Shown: one piece after another, positions 30,483-38,459 of the stretch
Layout of the letters: each line of letters begins with the position of its first letter
Numbering within the stretch: position 1 is the stretch's first letter
Origin: Planctomycetota bacterium
Lineage (GTDB): Bacteria > Planctomycetota > Phycisphaerae > Phycisphaerales > UBA1924
Direction of reading: 5' to 3'
Assembly: GCA_963204725.1 (NCBI GenBank)
Contig: CAUJHH010000012.1
Span: forward strand, 27,759-91,758
Length of the DNA stretch: 64,000 nt
Program-made: the position numbers and the translations under genes
The notes under the pieces: model-generated
Told to the model about the DNA's origin: nothing
Seen by the model: the letters and a program-made list of their open reading frames with translations, nothing else
Database searches by the model: none

Positions 30483-31562
30483 ATGGCGGATCGCACGTTG
30501 CGGGTCGGGATCATCGGGCTCGGCTTCATGGGGCGCACGCACGTGCGCGCGTACATGGCCGCCGCCGCCGACGGGCTCCCCTGCGAGGTCGTCGCCTGCT
30601 GCGCCACCCGCCCCGACGACTGGAAGGAACTGATCTCCGGTTCGAGCAGCATCGCGGGCAACATCGCGCAGGCCGGCTCGGAGAGCGCAACCCTCGATCC
30701 CGCCCGCGTCCGCTTCATGACCGATTGGCGCGACATCGCCCGCGACCCCGCCATCGACCTCGTCAGCGTCTGCACCCCCACCGACACGCACGCCCAGATC
30801 GCGATCGAGACGCTCCGCGCCGGCAAGCACACCCTGGTTGAAAAGCCCGTCGCCCTCTCGAGCGCAAAGGCCCGCGAACTCGCCGACGCCGCGCGCGACG
30901 CCGCCCGCAACAACACCCTCTGCATGCCCGCCCACTGCATGCGCTTCTGGAGCGGATGGGACTGGCTCAAGGACCGCGTCGAGGACCGCTCGCTCGGATC
31001 GCTCCGCGCACTCACGCTCCAGCGCATGGGCAGCCGCCCCGGATGGTCTCGCGAGTATTACAACGACCCCGCGCGTTGCGGCGGCGCGCTCTTCGACCTC
31101 CACATCCACGACGCCGACATCGTCCTTTGGCTCCTCGGGGCCCCCGACTCGGTCTCAAGCGCGGGCCACGTCGACCACATCGTCACCCGATACCGCTACG
31201 ACGCCCCCGACGCGCCCGCCATCGTCGTCGCCGAGGGCGCGTGGGTCGCCGACGGATTCCCCTTCCGCATGCGATACACCGCCGAGTTCGAGAACGCCGT
31301 CGCCGACTGGGACCTGGCCCGCCCCGAGCCCCTCGAACTCAGCCGCGATCGAGAGACCCGATCCCTCGCGCTCCCGCCCGTGCCCGGATACGACGGCGAG
31401 ATCCGCCACTTCGTCTCCCACGTCGCCTCCCATCCCGGAGCCCCGGGCACTCCCCCCCTCCGTGTCACGCCCGACGACGCCGTGCGGGTCTGCCGCCTGC
31501 TCGAACTCGAACTGGAGAGCGCACGCACCGGCCGCCCGGTGCACGTGGTCCTTCGCCCATAA
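30483..31562 (+). CDS. Gfo/Idh/MocA family oxidoreductase
   Basis: A 359-residue NAD(P)-dependent oxidoreductase. The Rossmann N-terminus shows VGIIGLGFMGRTHVRAY; the family signature EKPVALSSAKARELAD includes the Lys of the EKP motif that contacts cofactor and substrate; PAHCMRFWSGWDWLKD and DLHIHDADIVLWLLG (the conserved His/Asp pair) lie in the C-terminal domain. The start is the ATG at 30483 with GGAG 9 bases upstream; a GTG five codons earlier is possible. Substrate cannot be predicted; sugars or inositols are usual for the family. It sits 76 bases after thrC and 54 before the sulfur genes. Confidence 0.92.
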   Translation: MADRTLRVGIIGLGFMGRTHVRAYMAAAADGLPCEVVACCATRPDDWKELISGSSSIAGNIAQAGSESATLDPARVRFMTDWRDIARDPAIDLVSVCTPTDTHAQIAIETLRAGKHTLVEKPVALSSAKARELADAARDAARNNTLCMPAHCMRFWSGWDWLKDRVEDRSLGSLRALTLQRMGSRPGWSREYYNDPARCGGALFDLHIHDADIVLWLLGAPDSVSSAGHVDHIVTRYRYDAPDAPAIVVAEGAWVADGFPFRMRYTAEFENAVADWDLARPEPLELSRDRETRSLALPPVPGYDGEIRHFVSHVASHPGAPGTPPLRVTPDDAVRVCRLLELELESARTGRPVHVVLRP

Positions 31563-31616
31563 CATCAACTCCCGTCCGCACCGCGCCGCCCACACGCACC
31601 ACACCCCGGAGGTCCC

Positions 31617-33062
31617 GTGCTCTTCAGACTCATCTACGACGAGAAGCTGGCGCAGGGCGCCTACCTGATCGGCTGCCAGCGCACCGGCGAAGCCATCATC
31701 ATCGATCCCGAGCGCGACGTCGACCGCTACACATCGATCGCCCGCAGAGAGGGCGTGCGAATCGTCGCCGCCGCCGACACCCACATCCACGCCGACTACC
31801 TCTCCGGCCTCCGCGAACTCGGTGAGCAGGGCGTCAAGCTCTATGTCTCCGGCATGGGCGCGCCCGATTGGAACTATCGCTGGCTCGACAAGAAGTCCGG
31901 CGGCGGCTGGTACGACCACGTCGAACTCCACGACGGCAACACGTTCAAAGTCGGCAACATCCAGTTCACCGCGATCCACACCCCCGGCCACACCCCCGAG
32001 CACATCTGCTTTCTCGTCACCGATCTCGGTGGCGGCGCATCCGAGCCGATGGGCATCGCCACCGGCGATTTCGTCTTCGTCGGAGACGTCGGGCGTCCGG
32101 ATCTGCTCGAGTCCGCCGCAGGGCACGTCGGCATGGCCGCGACCTCCGCGAAGCAGCTCCACAAGAGCATCTCCAGATTCCTCGACCTCCCCGACTACCT
32201 GCAGGTCTGGCCCGCGCACGGCTCCGGCTCCGCGTGCGGCAAGGCCCTCGGCGCCGTCCCGCAGTCCACCGTCGGTTACGAGCGCCGCTTCAACCCCGCG
32301 CTCCTCGCCGCCTCAAGCGAGGCCGCCTTCGCCGACTATGTCCTCTCCAACCAACCCGATCCGCCCACCTACTTCGCACGCATGAAGCAAGAGAATCGCG
32401 ACGGCCCGGCCATCCTCGGCTCGCTCCCGCGCCCCGCGAAGCTCGACGCCAAGGCGATCGGCGCACTCGACACCCAGAAGGTCGCCCTCGTCGATACCCG
32501 CTCGTGGGACCAGTTCGCGACAGGACACATCAAGGGCTCCCTCTCGCTCCTCCTGAACAACCAGTTCCCAACCGAGGCCGGCTCGCTCATCGATCCCGCC
32601 GAAGAGGTCGTCCTCATCATCGAGCAGCCCCGCCTCGAAGAAGCCACCCGCGAACTCGTCCGCGTCGGCATCGACCGCGTCGTCGGGTGGTTCCCGCCGG
32701 AGTCGGTCGTCGAGGCCGCGGCCTCCGGCGTCTCCCTCCAGCAGATCGACGAGATCAGCGCGGCCGACGCCAAGGAACGCCTCGCTGCCGGAAAGACCTT
32801 CGTCCTCGACGTGCGAAAGCGCTCCGAGCACGACGAGGCGCACGTCGGCACCCACCCCGCGGGCATCCAGAACGTGTCGCACACACGCCTCGCCACCGCC
32901 CTTGACGACATCCCGAAAGACGCCGACATCCTCGTCCACTGCAAGGGCGGCGTCCGCTCCGCCCGCGCCTGCGCCTATCTCCAGCGAAAGGGCTACAAGG
33001 TCACCAACCTCCTCGGCGGCTTCATGGCCTGGGAGAAGGCGGGAGGCGCGGTCGAGCGCTGA
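31617..33062 (+). CDS. Persulfide dioxygenase-type MBL hydrolase with two rhodanese domains
   Basis: A 481-residue fusion. Residues 1-260 are an ETHE1/persulfide-dioxygenase-like metallo-beta-lactamase fold: DTHIHADYLSGLREL (HxHxDH-type motif), HTPGHTPEHICFLV and GDFVFVGDVGRPDLL, with WPAHGSGSACGKALG. Two rhodanese-like domains follow: the first (about 285-365: LVDTRSWDQFATGHIKGSLS) has no cysteine in its active loop (VLIIEQPRL), so it is inactive; the second (about 375-475: LDVRKRSEHDEAHVGTHPAG) has DILVHCKGGVRSARA with the catalytic Cys. The family oxidises glutathione or low-molecular-weight persulfide to sulfite, with the rhodanese moving sulfane sulfur. GTG at 31617 has CGGAGG 4 bases upstream. 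Next to a TauE/SafE exporter. Confidence 0.92.
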   Translation: MLFRLIYDEKLAQGAYLIGCQRTGEAIIIDPERDVDRYTSIARREGVRIVAAADTHIHADYLSGLRELGEQGVKLYVSGMGAPDWNYRWLDKKSGGGWYDHVELHDGNTFKVGNIQFTAIHTPGHTPEHICFLVTDLGGGASEPMGIATGDFVFVGDVGRPDLLESAAGHVGMAATSAKQLHKSISRFLDLPDYLQVWPAHGSGSACGKALGAVPQSTVGYERRFNPALLAASSEAAFADYVLSNQPDPPTYFARMKQENRDGPAILGSLPRPAKLDAKAIGALDTQKVALVDTRSWDQFATGHIKGSLSLLLNNQFPTEAGSLIDPAEEVVLIIEQPRLEEATRELVRVGIDRVVGWFPPESVVEAAASGVSLQQIDEISAADAKERLAAGKTFVLDVRKRSEHDEAHVGTHPAGIQNVSHTRLATALDDIPKDADILVHCKGGVRSARACAYLQRKGYKVTNLLGGFMAWEKAGGAVER

Positions 33063-33080
33063 CGCGCCGACGCACACCCC

Positions 33081-33851
33081 ATGCTCACCGCCTGGATCGG
33101 AGCCCTCCTCATCGGTCTCTCCCTCGGCCTCCTCGGCTCGGGCGGCTCCATCCTCACCGTCCCCATTCTCGTCTACCTCGTCAAGCACCCCGAGAAGCAG
33201 TCCATCGCCGAGTCCCTCGCGATCGTCGGCGTCATCGCACTCTTCGGCGCGATCCGCGAGGCCCTCAAAGGCCACGTCGTCTGGCGCGCCGTCGCCTGGT
33301 TCGGCCTGCCGGGCATCGGCGGCTCACTCCTCGGGGCGTACCTGGCCCGCTTCATCCCGGGCGAGGTCCAGCTCGTCATGCTCGGCGCGATCATGCTCAT
33401 CGCCGCGGCACGCATGGCGATCTCCAGCCGCTCAAAGGAAGCAACCACCGACGCGAGCCGGATCGCCCCGTGGTTCGTGCTCATCGCCATCGGCTTCGGG
33501 CTCGGGCTCGCCACCGGCCTCGTGGGGATCGGTGGCGGGTTCCTCATCGTGCCGGCCCTCGTCCTGCTCGCGGGCGTGCCAATGAAGAACGCCGTCGGCA
33601 CCTCGCTCGCCCTCATCGTCGTCAACTGCGCCGTCGGCTTCGCCAAGTACCAGGTGACGCTCGCCAAGGTCGGCCAGAGCGTCGACTGGAACACCATCGT
33701 CGTCTTCGCCTTCCTCGGCATGCTCGGCTCGATCGTGGGTGCCGCGATCGGCACCAAGCTGAACCAGCGCATCCTCCGCCGGGTCTTTGCGGCGTTCCTG
33801 GTCGTCATGGCCGTCTTCATCATCTGGCGACAGCTCACCGCGATGGCCTGA
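33081..33851 (+). CDS. TauE/SafE family membrane transporter (probable sulfite/anion exporter)
   Basis: A 256-residue protein with seven or eight membrane segments and the TauE/SafE signature: IGLSLGLLGSGGSILTVPIL at the N-terminus and the internally repeated GLATGLVGIGGGFLIVPALV near residue 150, then NAVGTSLALIVVNCAVGF. The start is 18 bases after the persulfide dioxygenase stop, so they are probably co-transcribed. With that partner, export of sulfite or a related sulfur anion made during sulfide detoxification is a reasonable inference; the family also carries other anions. Confidence 0.9.
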   Translation: MLTAWIGALLIGLSLGLLGSGGSILTVPILVYLVKHPEKQSIAESLAIVGVIALFGAIREALKGHVVWRAVAWFGLPGIGGSLLGAYLARFIPGEVQLVMLGAIMLIAAARMAISSRSKEATTDASRIAPWFVLIAIGFGLGLATGLVGIGGGFLIVPALVLLAGVPMKNAVGTSLALIVVNCAVGFAKYQVTLAKVGQSVDWNTIVVFAFLGMLGSIVGAAIGTKLNQRILRRVFAAFLVVMAVFIIWRQLTAMA

Positions 33852-33863
33852 TCGGGCCGTCCA

Positions 33864-33869
33864 TACCAT
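33864..33869 (+). promoter_or_regulatory. Putative -10 element (TACCAT) for leaderless pdxJ
   Basis: TACCAT, then ccgtcc, then the pdxJ ATG at 33876, the same hexamer and the same 6-base spacing as before thrC. It lies in the 24-base gap after the TauE/SafE stop codon. No ribosome site is present. Confidence 0.42.
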
Positions 33870-33875
33870 CCGTCC

Positions 33876-34685
33876 ATGCCCTCACTCGGCGTCAACATCG
33901 ACCACGTCGCCACCATCCGCCAGGCCCGCTATCGCCACGGAGCCGTCGGCGTGGTTGAGGGCACCGAAGAGCCCGACCCCGTTCTCGCGGCTCACGAGGC
34001 CACGCTCGGCGGCGCGGACTGTCTCACCATCCACCTCCGCGAAGACCGACGCCACGTCAACGATCGCGACCTCGAGCTGCTCTGCCGCACGGCGCGCGTG
34101 AAGGTCAATCTTGAGATGGCCGCGACGGATGAGATGGTCGCGATCGCGCTGAGTCACCGGCGCGAGAGGGTGCACGCGGGACGCCCGCAGATGGTCACGC
34201 TCGTCCCCGAAGGCCGCCAGGAAGTCACCACCGAGGGCGGGCTCGACGTCGCCGGACAAGCGGCTCGCATGAAGGCGGTGGTCGCAAAGCTCAAGGACGC
34301 GGGTATCGTCGTCTCCGCCTTCATCGATGCCGATCTCGCGCAGGTCGATGCCTCGGCCGATGCGGGCTTCGACTGCTGCGAACTCCACACCGGCCCCTAC
34401 GCGACGGCCTTTGCCGCCAGTGGTGGCGACTTCCGCGCGGGCGCCGGGGCCGCGGCGCTCGCGGCATCGCTGGAGCGCGTGCACGATGCGGGCGAGCACA
34501 TCATGTCGCGCGCCATACGGTTCAACGCGGGCCACGCCCTCAACTACGCCAACGTCCGCCCCATCGCCGAACTCGTGGGCATCGAGGAACTGCACATCGG
34601 CCACGCGATCGTGAGCCGCGCGGTCTTCTGCGGCATGCGCCAGGCCGTGGCGGAGATGAAACGTTTGATCAGCGCGAGTGTTTGA
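33876..34685 (+). CDS. pdxJ: Pyridoxine 5'-phosphate synthase
   Basis: A 269-residue TIM-barrel enzyme that condenses 1-deoxyxylulose 5-phosphate with 3-amino-2-oxopropyl phosphate to pyridoxine 5'-phosphate. Signature sequences are LGVNIDHVATIRQAR at the N-terminus, GADCLTIHLREDRRHVND with catalytic His, KVNLEMAATDEM, PQMVTLVPEGRQEVTTEGG, ELHTGPYA and GHALNYANVRPIAEL, and the closing IEELHIGHAIVSRAV. Length and motifs are complete. It lies 24 bases after the TauE/SafE gene but has its own -10-like hexamer. Confidence 0.96.
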   Translation: MPSLGVNIDHVATIRQARYRHGAVGVVEGTEEPDPVLAAHEATLGGADCLTIHLREDRRHVNDRDLELLCRTARVKVNLEMAATDEMVAIALSHRRERVHAGRPQMVTLVPEGRQEVTTEGGLDVAGQAARMKAVVAKLKDAGIVVSAFIDADLAQVDASADAGFDCCELHTGPYATAFAASGGDFRAGAGAAALAASLERVHDAGEHIMSRAIRFNAGHALNYANVRPIAELVGIEELHIGHAIVSRAVFCGMRQAVAEMKRLISASV

Positions 34686-34724
34686 GAGCATGGAACACCT
34701 CTCTCTGTTGATAGGACGCAAAGG

Positions 34725-35243
34725 GTGCCGGACCACGAATCACAAGACGCCTCCTATCGCGGCGCGATGGTCGCGGATATCGAACGGGTCTTTGCCGATG
34801 TGACGCGCGGTCGTCTGGGGTACTCATGGAGCGAGTGCGAGGCGTTGGATCGCTATGACACCGCTGAGGACTGCGAGCGGGCGCGTCTGGCCGACAAGGA
34901 CACGGACTGGCGCGAGCTTGTCGATGACGCGAGATGGGAGCCGTTTCCAGGTTGCGGCGGCTTCAGCTTCATCAATCACGAGGGGTTCCGATACTACCTG
35001 CCTCCAGCGATGATCCGGTGCGTCAACGGCAACGTGAGTGACTGGTGCCCGGAAGACCTGCTCCGCGTGATTGAACGTTTCACCGACGAAGCCCTCGGGT
35101 TCTGGACGCAGGAGCAGCTTGCTTGTATTGCTCGATTCATCCGGTTCATGTCGATGCACGACGAAGATGACGAGAGCCGAGGCGCATGGGCAAGCGCACT
35201 TGTGACGCGATGGAGTCGGTTCCTTTCGCAGACAGCATCATGA
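34725..35243 (+). CDS. DUF6714-like protein
   Basis: A 172-residue acidic protein. WEPFPGCGGFSFINHEGFRY followed by YLPPAMIRCV resembles the DUF6714 group, in which an F..YLP.YM motif recurs; the assignment is from memory of the family and moderate. No membrane segment, signal peptide or catalytic motif is seen. The GTG at 34725 has AGGA 8 bases upstream. Its stop codon overlaps the start of the next gene by 4 bases (ATGA), so the two are coupled. It follows pdxJ by 39 bases without obvious functional link. Confidence 0.62.
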   Translation: MPDHESQDASYRGAMVADIERVFADVTRGRLGYSWSECEALDRYDTAEDCERARLADKDTDWRELVDDARWEPFPGCGGFSFINHEGFRYYLPPAMIRCVNGNVSDWCPEDLLRVIERFTDEALGFWTQEQLACIARFIRFMSMHDEDDESRGAWASALVTRWSRFLSQTAS

Positions 35244-35569
35244 ACATCATCGGCGCGGAGCATCTTGAAGCGATGGCGAGTGGAAGCACCCACCAGATCA
35301 AGATGGCTTTCAACGACCGCGGCGCCATCATTTTCTCGATTGCGCATCAGCATCGTGAGATGAAGGCAGATGGCATCTCGTACGAGGACGACTACAAAGG
35401 CAACGCACTCGCGGCGATGCTTCGTCGCGAACAGATCGAGATCCGCTTCCATCAGGGGTTTAAGGATGCCGACGTTGCCCGTATCGTCGAATCGCTGCTC
35501 GCGCTTCCCGAGTTCGTATCGATGCAGACCGCGCGCGTGATGTATCAGGGTCGCACACTGCAAGTCTGA
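35240..35569 (+). CDS. Small protein of unknown function, coupled to upstream gene
   Basis: A 109-residue product starting NIIGAEHLEAMASGSTHQIK. It overlaps the DUF6714-like gene by 4 bases, which supports this start over the ATG at 35186. The composition is balanced for a soluble protein; HQGFKDADVARIVESLL and PEFVSMQTARVMYQ look helical. No family recognised. Coupling suggests it acts together with the upstream product, perhaps as a two-part immunity-like or regulatory pair, but nothing in the sequence proves that. Confidence 0.55.
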   Translation: MNIIGAEHLEAMASGSTHQIKMAFNDRGAIIFSIAHQHREMKADGISYEDDYKGNALAAMLRREQIEIRFHQGFKDADVARIVESLLALPEFVSMQTARVMYQGRTLQV

Positions 35570-35614
35570 GCGGGATCGCTCCTTTCTGCAGCCCGCAAGG
35601 GCGCACGACCGTTG

Positions 35615-35657
35615 CCGGGGGCGCAGCGCAGTCCCGAAGGGACAAGCCAGCCCCCGG
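35615..35657. repeat. Nested hairpin, possible intergenic palindromic element
   Basis: Outer stem ccgggggc/gcccccgg (8 bp) encloses an inner stem gtccc-gaa-gggac (35631-35643). No T-run follows on either strand. The surrounding sequence (gcagcgcagtcccgaaggga) has the look of a dispersed intergenic repeat, which a genome search would confirm. Confidence 0.45.
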
Positions 35658-35810
35658 TAGGCCCGCCGCGCAGCGGCATCATCAGTTGGAGCGGGGCGGA
35701 CGCCCCCGGCTCTCCTCTCCCGCGCGGCGGTTCACCCGCCCCGCGCTCTCCACATCCTCCCACCCGCGATCGCACCCCTCCCCACCCCGCCAGCAAAAAT
35801 CTGCACCTCC

Positions 35811-35832
35811 CACTGACATACGTCTGTCAGTG
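35811..35832. promoter_or_regulatory. Inverted repeat, possible operator
   Basis: cactgaca-tacgtc-tgtcagtg, a perfect 8-bp dyad with a 6-base spacer, 50 bases upstream of the -10-like hexamer of the HTH gene at 35894. The size fits a dimeric repressor site, and an autoregulating HTH protein next door is an obvious candidate. Inference only. Confidence 0.35.
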
Positions 35833-35881
35833 AGAGGCCGCTTTCGACCCGGGACCCCCTTGCATCGCGTCGTTCGCCGCG

Positions 35882-35887
35882 TATCTT
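35882..35887 (+). promoter_or_regulatory. Putative -10 element (TATCTT) for leaderless HTH gene
   Basis: TATCTT, then cggggc, then the ATG at 35894. The 6-base spacing equals that before thrC, pdxJ and thiL. Confidence 0.38.
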
Positions 35888-35893
35888 CGGGGC

Positions 35894-36832
35894 ATGGTCG
35901 CAGACACCGCGACAACTCAAGTCCTCGATCGAGCCGGCACCCACCCCGGCGGCGACTTTGCCTCCATCCCCACACGCCTCCACGACAGCATCCTCTCCGA
36001 CCTCTGCGATCCAGACGCATCGATCGCTTCCGTCGCCCGCGGCCACGGCATCACCGTCGCCCAGCTCGCCCTCTGGCTCACCGAGCCCAAGACCCGCGAG
36101 AAGATGCTCCGCATCGAGAAGGCCGGCTACGCCCACACGCGCATGGCCGCATCCATCACCCTCTCCTCAACCGTTCACGTCCTCTGTACCATCCTCGACG
36201 ACTATCGAGAGGCCCGCGTCCGCGCAAAGCAAGTCGCATCGCACGAGTCGACACCCCCCAGCCCGAAGATTGACCCGGCGGGCACGCTCCGATCTCTTCC
36301 ACCCGCAGACGCGCTCGATGCAGACTCGAAGCTCTCGCAGCGCCTGGAACTCCGCCGCGCCGACGGTGCCCGTCGCGCCGCCTACCAGCTCTACCGCCTC
36401 TCTCGCATCGTCCCCATCGACGACACCAGACTTGCCCCCGCACGCCCCGTTCGGACGACACAGGCCGCCGCCGATCTCGTGCCCCCACCTCGCCCGTCCG
36501 ATCCCAACTCCAGCCTCTCTTCGCCGCTTCGGCGCACGGATCGTTGCCACGCACTTCAGTGCGTGGAAAGCGGCTCCATACACACTTCTTCTCGTTCTTC
36601 ACCGCCCGCTGGGCGGACGATCGACCGGGCCGAGGCCTGCGAAGATGCAGCGAGACATCCGTCAGCCCCCTTTCTGACGAGTGCGAGCAGACGCCCCTCG
36701 GCCCCTGCCCATGCTTCTCCGCTTTCCTCCGCCGCACGCCGCCCTGAGTCCCCTCTCACCACACCGTCTCCCGCAGCACGCCTGGCGCGATCCGCCGGAG
36801 CGTCACCACTCCCACGCGGCTCATCCCCCTGA
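35894..36832 (+). CDS. HTH-like N-terminal domain protein with low-complexity tail
   Basis: A 312-residue frame. Residues about 30-85 (LSDLCDPDASIASVARGHGI, TVAQLALWLTEPKTREKMLR) have the shape of a helix-turn-helix, and AGYAHTRMAASITLSSTVHV with TILDDYREARVRAKQVA continues helically to about 130. Residues 140-185 (ELRRADGARRAAYQLYRLSR) are still protein-like. From about 200 to the end the sequence is Pro/Ser/Arg-rich, typical of translated GC-rich non-coding DNA, so the true gene may end earlier through a frameshift or the tail may be disordered. Family not recognised; a DNA-binding role is inference. Confidence 0.5.
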   Translation: MVADTATTQVLDRAGTHPGGDFASIPTRLHDSILSDLCDPDASIASVARGHGITVAQLALWLTEPKTREKMLRIEKAGYAHTRMAASITLSSTVHVLCTILDDYREARVRAKQVASHESTPPSPKIDPAGTLRSLPPADALDADSKLSQRLELRRADGARRAAYQLYRLSRIVPIDDTRLAPARPVRTTQAAADLVPPPRPSDPNSSLSSPLRRTDRCHALQCVESGSIHTSSRSSPPAGRTIDRAEACEDAARHPSAPFLTSASRRPSAPAHASPLSSAARRPESPLTTPSPAARLARSAGASPLPRGSSP

Positions 36833-36978
36833 CTCGCCCGAGGCGAGCCGGAACACAGCGCAGATGGCGATGCAACCTTTCCGATGCAAGCGAGCCCGCG
36901 TGCGCCGGTTTGAATAGACTGCCCGTTGATGCTCGACGATCGCGGTGTGAGGCCGCGGCGGGCAGCTTTGGGCGATCC

Positions 36979-37746
36979 ATGACCACGGGCCTGATGTACA
37001 TCGCGACGGGGCAGAAGTTCATCGCCGAGGCGGAGCGCTCGGTGGCGACGTTCAAGGCGCTGATGCCGGATCTGCCCGCGGTTCTCTACAAGGATGCCGA
37101 CAGTGTTCTCTCTCCGGATGCACGCTTCGACACCGTTGCGTTGCTGGAGCGGCCGGTGTATGGCTGCATCGACAAGATACTGACACTCAAGGAATCTCCG
37201 TTCGAGCGCACGCTCTTCCTGGATACCGATACGCATTGCGTCGGGGCGTGCCACGAGATGTTCGAGCTTCTGGATCGCTTCGACTATGGCGCGGCGCACG
37301 CGCCGGTGCGCTCGTGCTGGGAGGGCGCTCGGTGTCCGGAGAGCTTTCCGGAGCTCAACACCGGTGTGATCCTGTTCAGGAACAATGACGGTTTCGGTGA
37401 GCTGGTGGATTCGTGGTTCGCGATCTATCAGCGCCACCGGCGGCTCGCCGAGCCGCCGCCACACGACCAGCCCGCGTTTCGCGAGGCGGCGTTCCACTCT
37501 CGGGCGCGACTCTCCGTGCTTCCACCCGAATACAACCTTCGAACCTGCTTTTCCTATTTCATCGGCGGCAACGCTCGGGTGAAGATCCTGCGCGGGCGCG
37601 GGCGGAGTCTGGCGGATGCTCTGGCGTCTCTCGGCGCGTCCGAGGGAGTGAGCCGGTTGCCGCGGACGGTGGTGTGGGAGTGGCCGGTCGCGCAGCAGCC
37701 AGCAGCGGGGAATGGGCCGGGTTCCGGGACGCATTCCCCGGCATAG
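36979..37746 (+). CDS. Nucleotide-diphospho-sugar transferase-like protein
   Basis: A 255-residue protein with a GT-A-like core: MYIATGQKFIAEAERSVATF at the N-terminus, the DxD motif in FERTLFLDTDTHCVG near residue 80, and PELNTGVILFRNNDGF near 127. Together these resemble glycosyltransferases of the GT8-like/nucleotide-diphospho-sugar transferase group. HDQPAFREAAF (the HDQ that follows in many such enzymes) and VLPPEYNLRTCFSYFIGG support this. The ATG at 36979 has no strong ribosome site; upstream in-frame codons are not convincing. Substrate and acceptor unknown; it has no membrane segment. Confidence 0.78.
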   Translation: MTTGLMYIATGQKFIAEAERSVATFKALMPDLPAVLYKDADSVLSPDARFDTVALLERPVYGCIDKILTLKESPFERTLFLDTDTHCVGACHEMFELLDRFDYGAAHAPVRSCWEGARCPESFPELNTGVILFRNNDGFGELVDSWFAIYQRHRRLAEPPPHDQPAFREAAFHSRARLSVLPPEYNLRTCFSYFIGGNARVKILRGRGRSLADALASLGASEGVSRLPRTVVWEWPVAQQPAAGNGPGSGTHSPA

Positions 37747-37886
37747 GAACCTGGCCGTCAAGAGGGGGCACCCGTCAACGGCGAAGTTGGGTGTGCGAAC
37801 GGCTATCGCCCGCTTCGACCGCTCAGTAGACTGGCGGCGTAAGCCCCGAGCTGTCGGGGCGCCATCCATCAGCGTCGGAGCGACAC

Positions 37887-38426
37887 ATGAGCCGGACGAT
37901 CGGAGCGATTGCGGCCTGCCTTCTCGGGTGTGGAGTGATGCACACCACCACGACGGTGGGATCGGCCAGGGCGGCGAAGGGGGAGGCGGCTCAGCCCGCG
38001 GGTGGAAAGCCCATCGAGGACAAGAAGGAGGATGCGCCCATGCGTCTTGGCAACTTCTCGGTCAGTCTGACGGTCAAGGACATCGCGGCATCGCGCGCGT
38101 TCTATGAGAAGCTCGGCTTCAAGGCGCGGGGCGGCGACCAGGCGCAGGGGTGGCTGGTCATGCAGAACGATTCGGCGACCATCGGGATCTTCCAGGGGAT
38201 GTTCCCGAAGAACATGCTCACGTTCAATCCCGGGTGGGACCGCGACAAGCAGACGCTGGCGGAGTTCGACGACGTGCGCGAGATCCAGAAGCGGCTCCGG
38301 GCGCAGGGGATCGAGCCGGAGCCCGCGGCGGACGAGTCCACCACGGGCACCGCGTACTTCATGATCGCGGACCCGGATGGCAACCCGATCCTGTTCGATC
38401 AGCACGTCGATGCACCGAAGAAGTGA
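37887..38426 (+). CDS. VOC (glyoxalase-like) family protein with N-terminal export signal
   Basis: A 179-residue protein. The N-terminus (TIGAIAACLLGCGVMHT) looks like a signal sequence, possibly lipoprotein type around LLGCG, followed by a charged linker. From about residue 52 it is a vicinal oxygen chelate domain: GNFSVSLTVKDIAASRAFYE, LGFKARGG, and the C-terminal YFMIADPDGNPILFDQH with the metal-ligand-type Asp/Glu region. Only one betaalphabetabetabeta pair is present, so it probably dimerises. GGAG is 6 bases before the ATG. Substrate unknown. A small hairpin (37843-37860) lies in the leader after a TAGACT -10-like hexamer at 37827. Confidence 0.82.
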   Translation: MSRTIGAIAACLLGCGVMHTTTTVGSARAAKGEAAQPAGGKPIEDKKEDAPMRLGNFSVSLTVKDIAASRAFYEKLGFKARGGDQAQGWLVMQNDSATIGIFQGMFPKNMLTFNPGWDRDKQTLAEFDDVREIQKRLRAQGIEPEPAADESTTGTAYFMIADPDGNPILFDQHVDAPKK

Positions 38427-38459
38427 GCGACGCGCCCCGTGCGGACGCTCGCGGCTCGC

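Larger units (their letters stand above)
35570..35893. other. Intergenic region with structured elements, no gene
   Basis: 324 bases holding a nested hairpin (35615-35657), a pyrimidine-rich middle, a perfect inverted repeat (35811-35832) and the -10-like hexamer of the next gene. Short frames across it are low-complexity Pro/Arg/Gly translations of GC-rich sequence and are not credible genes. Confidence 0.55.

Noticed and set aside
28808..31027. Upstream two thirds of the long minus-strand frame ending at 28019
   Set aside because: Antisense to thrC and the Gfo/Idh/MocA gene. Only the part after the ATG at 28807 looks like a membrane protein.
37843..37860. Hairpin gccccga-gctg-tcggggc in the leader of the VOC gene, considered as a riboswitch or terminator
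   Set aside because: A single 7-bp stem without T-run or conserved loops is not enough.
36556..37869. A 437-codon minus-strand frame
   Set aside because: Antisense to the glycosyltransferase-like gene, whose DxD motif and family pattern are clear on the plus strand.
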